The notes: a model not told the origin generated them from the letters alone. DNA of 64,000 nucleotides from Calditrichota bacterium (GCA_008501735.1 QQUF01000045.1:101957-165956); one strand, 5' to 3'. Counted from the stretch's first letter, positions 49,492 through 59,815 are shown. Numbers and translations are program-made.

Positions 49492-49929
49492 TTACTCTTC
49501 GCCTGTAATATTTACTCTTAAAAATCCACGTCCATTAAAATTAATGAAAATTGTAGAACCATCTAAACAACCATCAATTGTTCCTAAGACAGGATATTCA
49601 GCATACTTCCCAACTTTTCCAGAAGAATAAATTTTCAAATTTAATCTTTGTAAGCCAGGAGGGCTTTTATGTGTTACAACATATTGAGGTCCAATAGTAT
49701 AATTTTCATAACCATTCCAATTTTTCCCACTTGGCTCACACCAACCAGCAGAGTAAAAAAGCCTTTCATCTGTTGCATTTTCAACACAAACATAGTAAAT
49801 GTTTCTATCTTTTTCTTCCTCCTCAACATCTGTTGAATCTCTGTCAGAAGCAATGTTTTGAAAACTCATCATTAACATTGCACTGAAAATTAAAAATAGA
49901 AAGCGATAAGTTTTTTTAAAGACAAACAT
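49492..49929 (-). CDS. Hypothetical secreted protein
   Basis: Hydrophobic N-terminus; 16-bp gap to downstream ORF. Confidence 0.5.
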   Translation of the reverse strand: MFVFKKTYRFLFLIFSAMLMMSFQNIASDRDSTDVEEEEKDRNIYYVCVENATDERLFYSAGWCEPSGKNWNGYENYTIGPQYVVTHKSPPGLQRLNLKIYSSGKVGKYAEYPVLGTIDGCLDGSTIFINFNGRGFLRVNITGEE

Positions 49930-49951
49930 ACTTAAAACCTTAATTTAGTTT

Positions 49952-52900
49952 TCATTTTTGGAGTAATTTAAAGAAATTGATTTGTAAAAATTTAGTAAAA
50001 AAGATTTTATGGTTAAGTATTTTTTTTATTTTCAAAATAAGCATTGTATAAAAAAGGCAGGATAAAATCATAAATATTAGAACTAAAAAATTAAAATAAA
50101 TTGTTTCAATTTCGAAATAAGTCTTACCTATAAGAATTCCTTTGTGTTTAGAATAATAAGGTGCATTAAAAATAACATTTTTAACAACTTTTTCACCACT
50201 TTTAATCTCAAAAATTTTATATGGTATAAATTTCTTCTGCTCCTTTAAAAGGAAAAAATTATTTAAAAAACTTGCATAATTTCCTGTTCCACTCATCACA
50301 GTTTGTTCAATTACTTCATTTTTATAAAGTGAATTTGGGTACTCTACATCTATTTGTGCTTTATTCTTTTTTAGGCTTTTACGTTTTTCCCGAAGCTGTT
50401 CTATTGCACTTACGTCATTACCAACTTCTCTAATTTCTTGAGTTACTTTTTTAATTTCTTCTTTGCTCTTTTGAATTGCAGCATCTCTTGAATTTAAAGT
50501 TGCTTGAGCAACAATTAACGATTCGTGAGCCCATCTTGAAGGAATAAATTGACAAAATTCAGGAATCATTTGGTCAGCATTCAAAAATAGTTGTTTACTC
50601 ATATCTTCAAATTTAATTAATGCACCACCAAGAATGATTTGTGGAATCAAAATTAATGGAATCCAATTAACTGCAGTTTCTGAGGACTTGACAAACGAAG
50701 AGAGTAAAAGCCCAAAAGCTATACCAACAAGTGATGACAAAAACAAATAAACAAAGATTAGTAAAAAATTTCCGTGAATCTCTAATATTAGACTTCCAAT
50801 TGCCATAAAAATAAAAACTTGTACAAAAGAAATCACTGATAAAACTATAAACTTTGCTAAAACATAATCAGGAATTTTTAGCTTAATTTTACTTTCCATA
50901 TTAAAAATCGCAATTTCGCTAACAATATCTCTAACACTGTTTGTTAGTCCAAGAAAAATTGAAAAAACAACACCAATAAAAAAGTAAAGTGAAATCAATT
51001 TGTTTTCATAAAATGAATACTCTTCAACGTCATCAGGTGTGAAATACAAAATGAAAGCAAGTAAAGTTGCAATTAGAATTGGAGCAGAAACAGAAACTCC
51101 TAAATTGCTTTTATTTTGCAATTTGACAAGAAAATTCCTCTTTATAAGCATTTGAAGTTGACTCAAATGTCCTTTTAAAGTTAATCTTGGAACACTTAAA
51201 GTGCCTTCTTTGGAAGAAATATTTTTCGGCTCGGATTTTTCACTTAAACCTGTTGTTTCAATAAATCTTTTTTGCCAAAACTCATTTGAAAATATTCTTT
51301 CACCATTTTCTTTTTTTGCTTCCAGAATTTCAAAAATTTGTTCAGGTTGAGTTGTTCCGCATTCAGGACAAACAGAAGGGTCAGAATCTTTAATTACATC
51401 TTTCATATAATCTAAGCACTCGAAAATTCCACCTGTAAAAACTAATTTTCCACCTTTATCCATAAAAACAATCTTATCAAACATCTGAAAAATCTTTGAA
51501 CCTGGTTGGTGAAGCGAAGCAATTACAATTTTACCCATATCAGAAAGATTTCGTAAAAATGAAACGATTTCTTCTGAATCTTTCGATGAAAGCCCGGAAG
51601 TTGGCTCATCTAAGAAAATTATGTGTGGATCAAAAATTAATTCTTTAGCAATGTTCACGCGTTTCCTTTCTCCACCACTTAAACCTTTTTGTTCAAGACT
51701 ACCAATAATCTCATTTTTTTTATCATAAAGTTTAAGACGCTCCAGAACAATGTCTATCTTCTTTTCTAAAATCTCATCACCTACAAAAGGCTCTCTAAGT
51801 TTAGCAGTAAAATAAAGATTTTGATAAACAGTCAATTCTGACATTAACATATCGTCTTGTGGAACATAGCCGAAAATCGAACGGTAAAATTCAATGTTTT
51901 TTGTAAGCGGTTCATCGTCGTAAAAGATGTAGCCTGAATTTTGAATTTTCGAACCATAAATAAGCTCCAAAATTGTACTCTTCCCAGCTCCACTTGGACC
52001 CAAAATGCAAACCATCTCATTAGATTCAGCAGCAAAAGAGACGTTGTCAATTATTTTTAAATTCTTAATTGAGTAAAATAAATTGTCAACATACATTGTG
52101 TGAAAATCAATCTTTTGAAAACGTATTGAGTCTTTCAAAAAATCAATTATGATTTTATAATCACCTACTGTTAACTCGTCGTGTATCTCTAAAACAGTTT
52201 CAGAATTGATGAGTTGTTTGTTCACAAATGTTTTGTACTGAGCCGCTGTTGCAATTGGCTGAACGGTGTAACGAATGCTTCCGTCTTTTTTCTTGAACTT
52301 TACAATTTTTGCGTGTTGTGGTGCAATGTTATCAGAATTGATTTTTAATAGGCATTTTGAACTGCTTCCAATCAAAACATTTTCAATATCTAAAGTGTAA
52401 GACATTGACCTGTCTTTTAACAGGCTTTTGATGTAATTACCCTTTTGTGTCTCTAAAAATAATTGGAAATTTTCTTTTGTCAATGAAACCAAAGTGCAAT
52501 CAGTAACACAAGTTACATTTGCGGTTCTTACAGAATCTTCAAGCAAAGCTAATTCGCCAAAGAAATCTCCTGCATACAAATTTCCATAGTGAACATATTG
52601 TCCGTCTTCATCTTTTGATGAAACTTTAACTTCACCAGAGACTATGATGTAAAATTTATCAGCGACTTCATTTTGTAAGACAATTTTGGTATCACTTTTA
52701 TAAAATTCTATTTCCATTGAAGAAATCACATCTTCATTTTCAATACTAAATCCAGGAATGTTCAGAACCTTAAAAAAATTGTAAGCTCCGAAAGGAATTC
52801 GATACAAAAAAAGATTGTCTTTAATGTGTTGACTTGATTTAAATAGTTTTTGTAATTCAGATTTATGTATCTTAAAAAAGATTGCCATTTCAGACATTAC

Positions 52901-53182
52901 AATTACTGTATAAGGATATTTTTCTTCAAATTCATTCCAACCACAATGACCGTTTAACTCAATTAATTCACTTACAACTTTACCTTCACTTGAAAGTAAT
53001 AAAGCACTGCCGTGATAAAGAAAAAATAAAAAATCAGATTCTTGTTCAGGTTCACAAACCATTTCGCCAAGAGGAATTTCTACAAATTCGCCTTTTTGCA
53101 TTATTGAATTTAGGTGAAGAGGGGAAATTTTGGCAAAAGCATTATGAGGTTTTAAATTTTTGTAGGAGTTTGAATTAAGCAT
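49952..53182 (-). CDS. ABCG-like ABC transporter (NBD-TMD) with N-terminal cyclic-nucleotide-binding-like and FHA-like domains
   Basis: GDFFGELALLEDSVRTANVT (cNMP); IGSSSKCLLKINSDNIAPQHAKI (FHA-like); CILGPSGAGKSTILELIYG Walker A; LSGGERKRVNIAKELIFDPHIIFLDEPTSGLSS; ABC-2 TM segments; ATG 53182 preferred over TTG 53203. Confidence 0.85.
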   Translation of the reverse strand: MLNSNSYKNLKPHNAFAKISPLHLNSIMQKGEFVEIPLGEMVCEPEQESDFLFFLYHGSALLLSSEGKVVSELIELNGHCGWNEFEEKYPYTVIVMSEMAIFFKIHKSELQKLFKSSQHIKDNLFLYRIPFGAYNFFKVLNIPGFSIENEDVISSMEIEFYKSDTKIVLQNEVADKFYIIVSGEVKVSSKDEDGQYVHYGNLYAGDFFGELALLEDSVRTANVTCVTDCTLVSLTKENFQLFLETQKGNYIKSLLKDRSMSYTLDIENVLIGSSSKCLLKINSDNIAPQHAKIVKFKKKDGSIRYTVQPIATAAQYKTFVNKQLINSETVLEIHDELTVGDYKIIIDFLKDSIRFQKIDFHTMYVDNLFYSIKNLKIIDNVSFAAESNEMVCILGPSGAGKSTILELIYGSKIQNSGYIFYDDEPLTKNIEFYRSIFGYVPQDDMLMSELTVYQNLYFTAKLREPFVGDEILEKKIDIVLERLKLYDKKNEIIGSLEQKGLSGGERKRVNIAKELIFDPHIIFLDEPTSGLSSKDSEEIVSFLRNLSDMGKIVIASLHQPGSKIFQMFDKIVFMDKGGKLVFTGGIFECLDYMKDVIKDSDPSVCPECGTTQPEQIFEILEAKKENGERIFSNEFWQKRFIETTGLSEKSEPKNISSKEGTLSVPRLTLKGHLSQLQMLIKRNFLVKLQNKSNLGVSVSAPILIATLLAFILYFTPDDVEEYSFYENKLISLYFFIGVVFSIFLGLTNSVRDIVSEIAIFNMESKIKLKIPDYVLAKFIVLSVISFVQVFIFMAIGSLILEIHGNFLLIFVYLFLSSLVGIAFGLLLSSFVKSSETAVNWIPLILIPQIILGGALIKFEDMSKQLFLNADQMIPEFCQFIPSRWAHESLIVAQATLNSRDAAIQKSKEEIKKVTQEIREVGNDVSAIEQLREKRKSLKKNKAQIDVEYPNSLYKNEVIEQTVMSGTGNYASFLNNFFLLKEQKKFIPYKIFEIKSGEKVVKNVIFNAPYYSKHKGILIGKTYFEIETIYFNFLVLIFMILSCLFYTMLILKIKKILNHKIFFTKFLQINFFKLLQK

Positions 53183-53351
53183 TGAGCAACTATTTTGATG
53201 CAATTTTTATGGAAAAGTGTTTCTAAAAAATCACACAAAATATAATTGTGTTAATTGTTTTTTCAATTTTTTAAATTTTTTATTTTATTTTGAAGCACTT
53301 GAATCGGCTAAATACATTTTTAAATACCACAAAATTGTTAGATTTTTTTGA

Positions 53352-54623
53352 ATGAATAACGAAACTAATCGTATCAAAATTTTGATGATTGATGATGAAC
53401 AATCGATTTATTTTCTAATTAAAGCATTACTCACCGAAATATCAGAAAAAGACTATGTAATTGATTGGTCTTCTTCTTTTGATGAAGGCTTTGAACTTAT
53501 GACCAATAATTCTTACGACGTTTATTTGGTTGATTTCATTTTGATTGATGGTAGAACAGGTTTGGAACTAATTAGAGAAGCAAATGAAAATGGTTGCACA
53601 AAACCAAGTATTCTACTAACTGGAATTGGTGATAGAGACATTGACATTCAGGCAATGGAAGCAGGAGCAACAGATTATATTTCTAAAAATGATTTTGATT
53701 CAAAGTACCTTGAGCGTTCAATTCGTTACTCAATAATGCAAAAAGAGAACGAAAATAAAATGATAAGATACCAAGCTGAATTGGAAAGCCTTGTTAATGA
53801 ACGTACCAAAAAACTCGAAGCAATAAATACACAGTTAAAAAAAGAGATTGAGCAAAGGAACATAATTGAAACAGATTTGAAATTGACGAACAGACAATTA
53901 CAAAAAGACTTGGATTTAGCAAGTGAACTACAACAAGCGGTTTTGCCCGAAATCAGAAACTTACCTTTTCTAAACATAGCCGCAAAATACCTTCCTTGTA
54001 GTAGTGTTTCAGGTGATGTTTACGATATTAATTTTAATCGTGAAGGAGCAATTAATATTTTTGTCGGTGATGCAACAGGACACGGAGTTGCAGCTGCGTT
54101 TATGACAATGATGGTTCAAATCGGTTTAGACAGCATTCGACAAGATACTTCTCCAAATGAAGTTCTTGATTCTTTAAACTCTTTGCTCGTTTCAAGGGAA
54201 ACTGAAAAATTTATTACAGGAGTTTACATTAGAATTACTCCTAAAGGTTTAATGTCAGCAACAAATGCAGCTCATCCTCCTTTAGTAATTCTTCCTGCAA
54301 ATGGAGAAGAAGTTGTAATTCTTCAAGAAGGTGGCTGTCCACTTGGTGCATTTCCCGAAAGCCCGATTCCTTATCCTGTCGAAACTTACCAACTCAAACA
54401 CGGTGATAAAGTTATTCTTTATACCGACGGAGTTTCTGAAACCGAAATTACAGCAACTGAACTTTTTGGAATTGAAAATACAATTGAATTTTTATCTCAA
54501 AACCGCAAATTGCCGCTCGAAGAAATTATTGATAAACTCTTGAGTCAGTTGGAAACCTATAAAAATGGCAAAAATATTACAGATGATTTAACAATTCTAT
54601 GTGTTGAATTTTTGGAAACCTAA
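53352..54623 (+). CDS. Response regulator with C-terminal PP2C/SpoIIE-type serine phosphatase
   Basis: ILMIDDEQSIYFLIKALL, VDFILIDGRTGLELI, TGIGDRDID; coiled coil; SGDVYDINFNREGAINIFVGDATGHGVAAAFMTMM; VILYTDGVSETE. Confidence 0.9.
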   Translation: MNNETNRIKILMIDDEQSIYFLIKALLTEISEKDYVIDWSSSFDEGFELMTNNSYDVYLVDFILIDGRTGLELIREANENGCTKPSILLTGIGDRDIDIQAMEAGATDYISKNDFDSKYLERSIRYSIMQKENENKMIRYQAELESLVNERTKKLEAINTQLKKEIEQRNIIETDLKLTNRQLQKDLDLASELQQAVLPEIRNLPFLNIAAKYLPCSSVSGDVYDINFNREGAINIFVGDATGHGVAAAFMTMMVQIGLDSIRQDTSPNEVLDSLNSLLVSRETEKFITGVYIRITPKGLMSATNAAHPPLVILPANGEEVVILQEGGCPLGAFPESPIPYPVETYQLKHGDKVILYTDGVSETEITATELFGIENTIEFLSQNRKLPLEEIIDKLLSQLETYKNGKNITDDLTILCVEFLET

Positions 54624-54632
54624 AACCAATAA

Positions 54633-55496
54633 ATGCTAAAAATTCTAAAATCATTCTTCGATATTCTAAAAGAAGCATTTTTTGAATGGGTTGATGACAA
54701 TGCTTCACAATTAGCTGCTGGAATTTCTTACTACACAATTTTTTCATTAGCTCCACTTTTAGTAATTACAACTTCAATAGCAGGAATTTTCTTTGGTGAA
54801 GATGCAATTCAAGGAAAACTTGTTTCTGAAATTGAAGGTTTTGTCGGTCTTCAAACTGCCAAAATTATCGAAACAATGTTAATTGGAATCGGAGAAGATT
54901 ACTCAAATATTTTTGTCGGAATTTTCGGTTTTGCACTCTTATTTTTTGGTGCCTCCAAAGCAGTAATTGAACTTGAAAATGCTTTTAACAAAATTTGGAG
55001 AGTTAAACCAAAGGAACATTCAAATATCTTTTTAGATTTGTTGATGGAAAGGCTGAATTCATTTTTAACGATTTTTCTTTCAGGTTTTTTATTACTAAGC
55101 ATTTTAATTATTAGTGCAACATTAAATTTTTTTTCCGGACTTCTCCAAGAATTACTTCCCCAAGTTAGGATTTTTTGGAAAGTATTAGAGTTTTTCGCTT
55201 CTCTCGGAATTTCAAGTTTAGTTTTTGCTACTTTGTTCAAATCAATTCCAAACGAAAAAATTGCTTGGAGCGATGTTTGGCTTGGTTCAATTTGCACTTC
55301 ACTTTTATTTTTACTAAGCAAATTCTTACTTAATCTTTACATTTCAAGTGGTTCTTTTGCAACAGTTTATGGAGCTGCAAGTTCACTAATCATTCTTTTA
55401 GTTTGGATTTACTACTCAATCCAAATCCTCTTTCTCGGTGCAGAAATTTCCTTTGTTTACTCTAAGAAATTTGGCTCGAAGAAAATGTCAGCTTAA
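54633..55496 (+). CDS. YihY/BrkB family inner membrane protein
   Basis: DDNASQLAAGISYYTIFSLAPLLVITTSIAG; FGASKAVIELENAFNKIWRVKP; ISSGSFATVYGAASSLIILLVWIYYSIQILFLGAEISFVY. Confidence 0.9.
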   Translation: MLKILKSFFDILKEAFFEWVDDNASQLAAGISYYTIFSLAPLLVITTSIAGIFFGEDAIQGKLVSEIEGFVGLQTAKIIETMLIGIGEDYSNIFVGIFGFALLFFGASKAVIELENAFNKIWRVKPKEHSNIFLDLLMERLNSFLTIFLSGFLLLSILIISATLNFFSGLLQELLPQVRIFWKVLEFFASLGISSLVFATLFKSIPNEKIAWSDVWLGSICTSLLFLLSKFLLNLYISSGSFATVYGAASSLIILLVWIYYSIQILFLGAEISFVYSKKFGSKKMSA

Positions 55497-55497
55497 A

Positions 55498-57132
55498 TCA
55501 CTTTGTGTAAGTAACAAAATAGTAGAATTTATTAGAGTTTTGCAAAACATTTGGGTCTGTATAACTAATAGTGCTTCCATTTTGAGTAATAGTTGAAATC
55601 AAATTAGAGTTTTCGTAATTAGGTAATGTGTTTTTATAAATTTTGTAATTTATTGCATTTGGAATTGAATTCCACGTTAATGAAATATCATTACCAACTA
55701 ATGACACATTAACATCTTCAATCATAGAGAATCTTTCAAAAATAGTAACAAAGGCATCTTCAGCTCCATTAAAAGATTCATCATAAGAGTTTGAAGTAGT
55801 ACTGTAAGAAGAATTATTTGTATTTCCAGTTAAAAACATTTTACCATTTTTTAAACAAGTTTTTTGTCCAATTAAATCAAAATTTCCTTGTGTCAAGAGT
55901 GAACTTAATTTTACATTATTTAGTGTTGAATCAAGAATTATAAAAGCTATTCCATATGGAAAAAATTTTTTCTTTCCAATTAAAATCACATCATTATTTT
56001 CCAATATTTCCATTACATAAGATTTAACAGTTTGAGTAATTCCTGTTGGTGTAATGTACCCAATCTTTTTAGAATTTATCAAATTTGAACCATCATTTGT
56101 GAATTTTATTGCAAATCCTTGACTATTATTTGAAACAGGTGATATTATAGGAAAATTATTTGACAGAGACGAGCCAGTAACATAGATATTCTCTGAAAAG
56201 TCTAAAGCAATTGAATGCCCAATATCATTATCACTTCCTCCAAAATAAGTAGAAAATAATAGGTTCATGCAATTTGAAGATATTTTACTTATAAAAATAT
56301 CTCTTCCACCATTTACACCATTGTAAGAGGAGTCATAAGCATTTAAAGTTGGAAAATTACTTGAATTAGAAAACCCTGTTAAATAATAGTTTGAATTATT
56401 ATCTATAGCCAAATCATAAGCATAATCTTCACCATTTCCACCTAGAAATGAAGAATTTAAAATGTTAGTTCCATCATTAGAAATTCTAAGAAAGTAAGCA
56501 TCTCTAAATCCTCCAAAAGAATTATAAATAGAATTTACAATTGGAAAATCATTTGACATAGTTTGACCAACAATAATATAATCACCATTTTGATTTTCCA
56601 ATATCCTACTTGGTGTATCGGATAAAGAGCCACCTAAATAAGTGGAAAAGGTTAGATTATTTCCACTTATAGAAAATTTGGAAATAAAAATATCGTTTAC
56701 TCCTCCATAAGTAGAATCTATAGGATTAAAGGTTGTAAAATTAGTAGAACGGGTAAATCCAGCAATAACAATATTAGAATTATTAACGATTATACCTGTT
56801 CCTGCATCCTCATCATTTCCTCCCCAATACGTAGAATATTCTAAGGTTGATAAATCATTTGAAAATTTACTTATAAATGAATCACTGTCATCTCCTGCAT
56901 AAGAACTACTCATAGCTCCACTAGTTATTGGAAAAGTTGTTCCACTTGTCGAACCAGTAACAAAAACTCCTCCATTATCACCTACAGCTAACGTACTTGC
57001 AATATCAACTTGGTTCGAACCTAAGAAAGTCGAATATTTTAATTCAAATGCAAAAATATTCCCAACAAAAATAAAATTTAAAAAAATTGCAAATAGTATA
57101 ATATAGTTTTGCAAAAAGTAAAATCTTTTCAT
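55498..57132 (-). CDS. SBBP-repeat beta-propeller secreted protein with FN3-like C-terminus
   Basis: YSTYWGGNDEDAGTGIIV, FSTYLGGSLSDTPSRI, FSTYFGGSDNDIGHSIALDFSENIYVTG; ISLTWNSIPNAINYKIYKN. Confidence 0.82.
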   Translation of the reverse strand: MKRFYFLQNYIILFAIFLNFIFVGNIFAFELKYSTFLGSNQVDIASTLAVGDNGGVFVTGSTSGTTFPITSGAMSSSYAGDDSDSFISKFSNDLSTLEYSTYWGGNDEDAGTGIIVNNSNIVIAGFTRSTNFTTFNPIDSTYGGVNDIFISKFSISGNNLTFSTYLGGSLSDTPSRILENQNGDYIIVGQTMSNDFPIVNSIYNSFGGFRDAYFLRISNDGTNILNSSFLGGNGEDYAYDLAIDNNSNYYLTGFSNSSNFPTLNAYDSSYNGVNGGRDIFISKISSNCMNLLFSTYFGGSDNDIGHSIALDFSENIYVTGSSLSNNFPIISPVSNNSQGFAIKFTNDGSNLINSKKIGYITPTGITQTVKSYVMEILENNDVILIGKKKFFPYGIAFIILDSTLNNVKLSSLLTQGNFDLIGQKTCLKNGKMFLTGNTNNSSYSTTSNSYDESFNGAEDAFVTIFERFSMIEDVNVSLVGNDISLTWNSIPNAINYKIYKNTLPNYENSNLISTITQNGSTISYTDPNVLQNSNKFYYFVTYTK

Positions 57133-57246
57133 TTATAAACCTCATTTGAATAAAACATAATTTTATATTCTTTCAATTTTTTCTTAGAAAAAAAAAAGAT
57201 ATTTCAATACTTTTAAAATGTCCATAGATAAATTAAGAGTAGAACC

Positions 57247-58623
57247 TTGGAAATTCATTTCGACAAAGGCACATTGATTTTCAAAAATCTTTCTCAGGAA
57301 ATTGCGACTTCGCTTGAAGGCGTAAAATGGGACGAAAGAACAAATGTTTTCAGAAGTCCTGCAATTTTCTATCGCAAAATTGTGCTTGAACTTCGCAAAC
57401 GAAAAATTCCTTACCAAGACCTTGCCCGAAAATTTAATCCGACAGAATTCCCACTCAAAAATGAAATCATTCCAAGAGACTTCCAACAAGAAGGAATTGA
57501 GGCTTGGTTAAAAAACGGCTCACAAGGAGTTGTTTCCCTTCCAACAGGAGCTGGTAAAACGATTCTTGCAGTTCTTTTAATCGAAAAAGTAAAACGCCCG
57601 ACTTTAGTTCACGTTCCGACAATTGACTTAATGCAACAATGGCACTCAGTTTTACAGAACTTTTTCTATGAAGAAATCGGACTTCTCGGAGGCGGTTACA
57701 AAGAAATTACAAATTTGACAGTTGCAACTTACGACTCTGCTCTACTTCACGTAACGAGCAAAGGCGACAAATTCGGATTTCTCATTTTTGACGAATGCCA
57801 TCACTTACCAAGCACACAAAATCAGTACACAGCTTTAAGTTCAATCGCTCCTTTTCGACTTGGTTTGACAGCAACTCCAGAACGAACAGACGGAAAAGAA
57901 GACTTACTTTACAAACTCGTCGGAAATCTCTGTTATACAACTCACATTCACGAACTCGAAGGTTCAACTTTAGCTCCTTACAACGTCAAAACTTTAGAAA
58001 TTAATCTTTTACCCGAAGAACAAGAACAGTACGATTTGCACCGCGAGAAATACATTAATTTCTTGCGTTCAGAGCAAATAAATATGTCTCAACTTAGTGG
58101 GTGGAGAAATTTTCTTTGGAAATCGAGTCGAACTCCCGAAGGAAGAGATGTTTTCAAGTCTTACTTAATTCAGAAAAAACTTAGCCAAGTCGCTTCTCAA
58201 AAAGTCCAAAAAATTTGGGAGCTTTTACAGAAACACAAAGGCGACAGAATTATAATTTTTACGCAAGACAACGAAATGGCTTACAAAATCGGAAAAACAT
58301 TTTTACTTCCCGTTCTGACTCATTTGACAAAACTCAAAGAACGTGAAAACTTTTTGACCAAATTCAGAAACGGCGAATATTCGGTTTTAGTAACTTCAAA
58401 AGTTCTAAACGAAGGAGTTGACGTTCCGGAAGCAAATGTTGGAATTATCGTTTCAGGAAGTGGAAGCGTCAGAGAACACGTGCAAAGACTTGGCAGAATT
58501 TTACGTGGAAAACCCGGAAAACAGGCTTTCCTTTACGAACTCGTTTCGCAAGGAACAGGTGAACATTTTGTAAATCAAAGAAGAAGGCAACACAGTGCTT
58601 ACGAAGGACCTCGTTTGTTATAA
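57247..58623 (+). CDS. XPB/Rad25-like superfamily 2 DNA helicase
   Basis: PRDFQQEGIEAWLKNGSQGVVSLPTGAGKTILAVLLIEK; FDECHHLP; LGLTATPERTDG; VTSKVLNEGVDVPEANVGIIVSGSGSVREHVQRLGRILR; TTG start, no in-frame ATG nearby. Confidence 0.85.
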   Translation: MEIHFDKGTLIFKNLSQEIATSLEGVKWDERTNVFRSPAIFYRKIVLELRKRKIPYQDLARKFNPTEFPLKNEIIPRDFQQEGIEAWLKNGSQGVVSLPTGAGKTILAVLLIEKVKRPTLVHVPTIDLMQQWHSVLQNFFYEEIGLLGGGYKEITNLTVATYDSALLHVTSKGDKFGFLIFDECHHLPSTQNQYTALSSIAPFRLGLTATPERTDGKEDLLYKLVGNLCYTTHIHELEGSTLAPYNVKTLEINLLPEEQEQYDLHREKYINFLRSEQINMSQLSGWRNFLWKSSRTPEGRDVFKSYLIQKKLSQVASQKVQKIWELLQKHKGDRIIIFTQDNEMAYKIGKTFLLPVLTHLTKLKERENFLTKFRNGEYSVLVTSKVLNEGVDVPEANVGIIVSGSGSVREHVQRLGRILRGKPGKQAFLYELVSQGTGEHFVNQRRRQHSAYEGPRLL

Positions 58624-59806
58624 AAATTACAAAAACAACGTTAATCCGAAATTTATAAATCCGTTTGATTCGGAACTTTTGAACGTTGCAGAGGAATTAA
58701 TTGAAATTTTCAAAGACTCTGTCGGAGATACGCGAGCAGAACTTTTGGAAAACTCAAAAATGATTCTTGACGGAAGCGAAAAACCAATTTTAGTTTTGCG
58801 TGGATTTCAGAAACTACTTTTGGATAGAACAAAGTTTGACACTTCGGCAGACGAAAAGTTCACAAATTTTCGTGAGAAAGTTTTTACTAAAACAAGTGAG
58901 TTTTTGACAACACAAGACTTTGAAAACTTTGCAGAATTTAGAGCAAAAATTGAAACTAATTTTTCACAAAAATACAAAGAAATTTCAACTAAACTCTACT
59001 CTGACTTACCTGAATTTCAAGAAGTTTTGAAATTTAAATCAATAACTTCCGAACAACTTTTGAACCGCTACAACTGTGCTCAAATTCAAGGTTTGCTAAT
59101 TCATTGCAATCAACTTGAAATCACAGTTTCAGATTCTGAGCCTAAGAAATTACGCCAACTTTTTAAATTTTTGAGATTCTTTCAACTCCTCGCAAAAGTT
59201 GAGAAATTAAATGAAAACACTTTTAAAATCTTCGTTGATGGTCCGCTCAATTTGTTTTACAGAACTCAAAAATATGGTTTAAATTTGGCGAACTTCTTTC
59301 CGTCTTTGCTTCACCAAGAGAAATGGCACTTAGTTGCAAAAGTACAACTCAAGAACCGCAAAATTTACGAATTAAATTTAGACCAATCTTGTGGAATCAA
59401 GCCGATTTCGCAAAGATTTTTAGCTTACGTTCCAAAAGAAGTTCAGATGTTTCAAAAGCTGTTCAGTGAGAAAAATTCGGATTGGCAAATTTCGACAACA
59501 TCGAATTTTGTTCCGCTTGAAGGTGAGGCTTACTGTTTCCCTGATTTTTCATTGAAGCACAAAAATGGAACTGAAGTTTTTCTTGAAATTTTCCACGCTT
59601 GGCACTCAAGTCACTTTTCAGAAAGGTTACAAACTTTGAATCCAAACTCTCCCAAGTTAATTTTGGGAATTGCTCAAAATTTGCTCAAAGACCCTTTTCT
59701 TTCTCATTCAATTGAAAGTTCTGAATATTTCCAAGAGTTCGGGTTTACCTTTCGAGAAATGCCAACAGTTACAAAAGTGAGTAAAATTTTAAAGAAGTTT
59801 GAATAG
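58595..59806 (+). CDS. DUF790/Bax1-like predicted nuclease
   Basis: GTG start overlapping helicase 3' end by 29 bp; MLTKDLVCYKNYKNNVNPKFI; NRYNCAQIQGLLIHCNQLEI; C-terminal CFPDFSLKHKNGTEVFLEIFHAWH nuclease-like core. Confidence 0.75.
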   Translation: MLTKDLVCYKNYKNNVNPKFINPFDSELLNVAEELIEIFKDSVGDTRAELLENSKMILDGSEKPILVLRGFQKLLLDRTKFDTSADEKFTNFREKVFTKTSEFLTTQDFENFAEFRAKIETNFSQKYKEISTKLYSDLPEFQEVLKFKSITSEQLLNRYNCAQIQGLLIHCNQLEITVSDSEPKKLRQLFKFLRFFQLLAKVEKLNENTFKIFVDGPLNLFYRTQKYGLNLANFFPSLLHQEKWHLVAKVQLKNRKIYELNLDQSCGIKPISQRFLAYVPKEVQMFQKLFSEKNSDWQISTTSNFVPLEGEAYCFPDFSLKHKNGTEVFLEIFHAWHSSHFSERLQTLNPNSPKLILGIAQNLLKDPFLSHSIESSEYFQEFGFTFREMPTVTKVSKILKKFE

Positions 59807-59815
59807 TGAGAAACG

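Noticed and set aside
57184-57489. 101-aa minus-strand ORF over the helicase start
   Set aside because: Overlaps XPB-like helicase N-terminus; amino acid content consistent with antisense translation.
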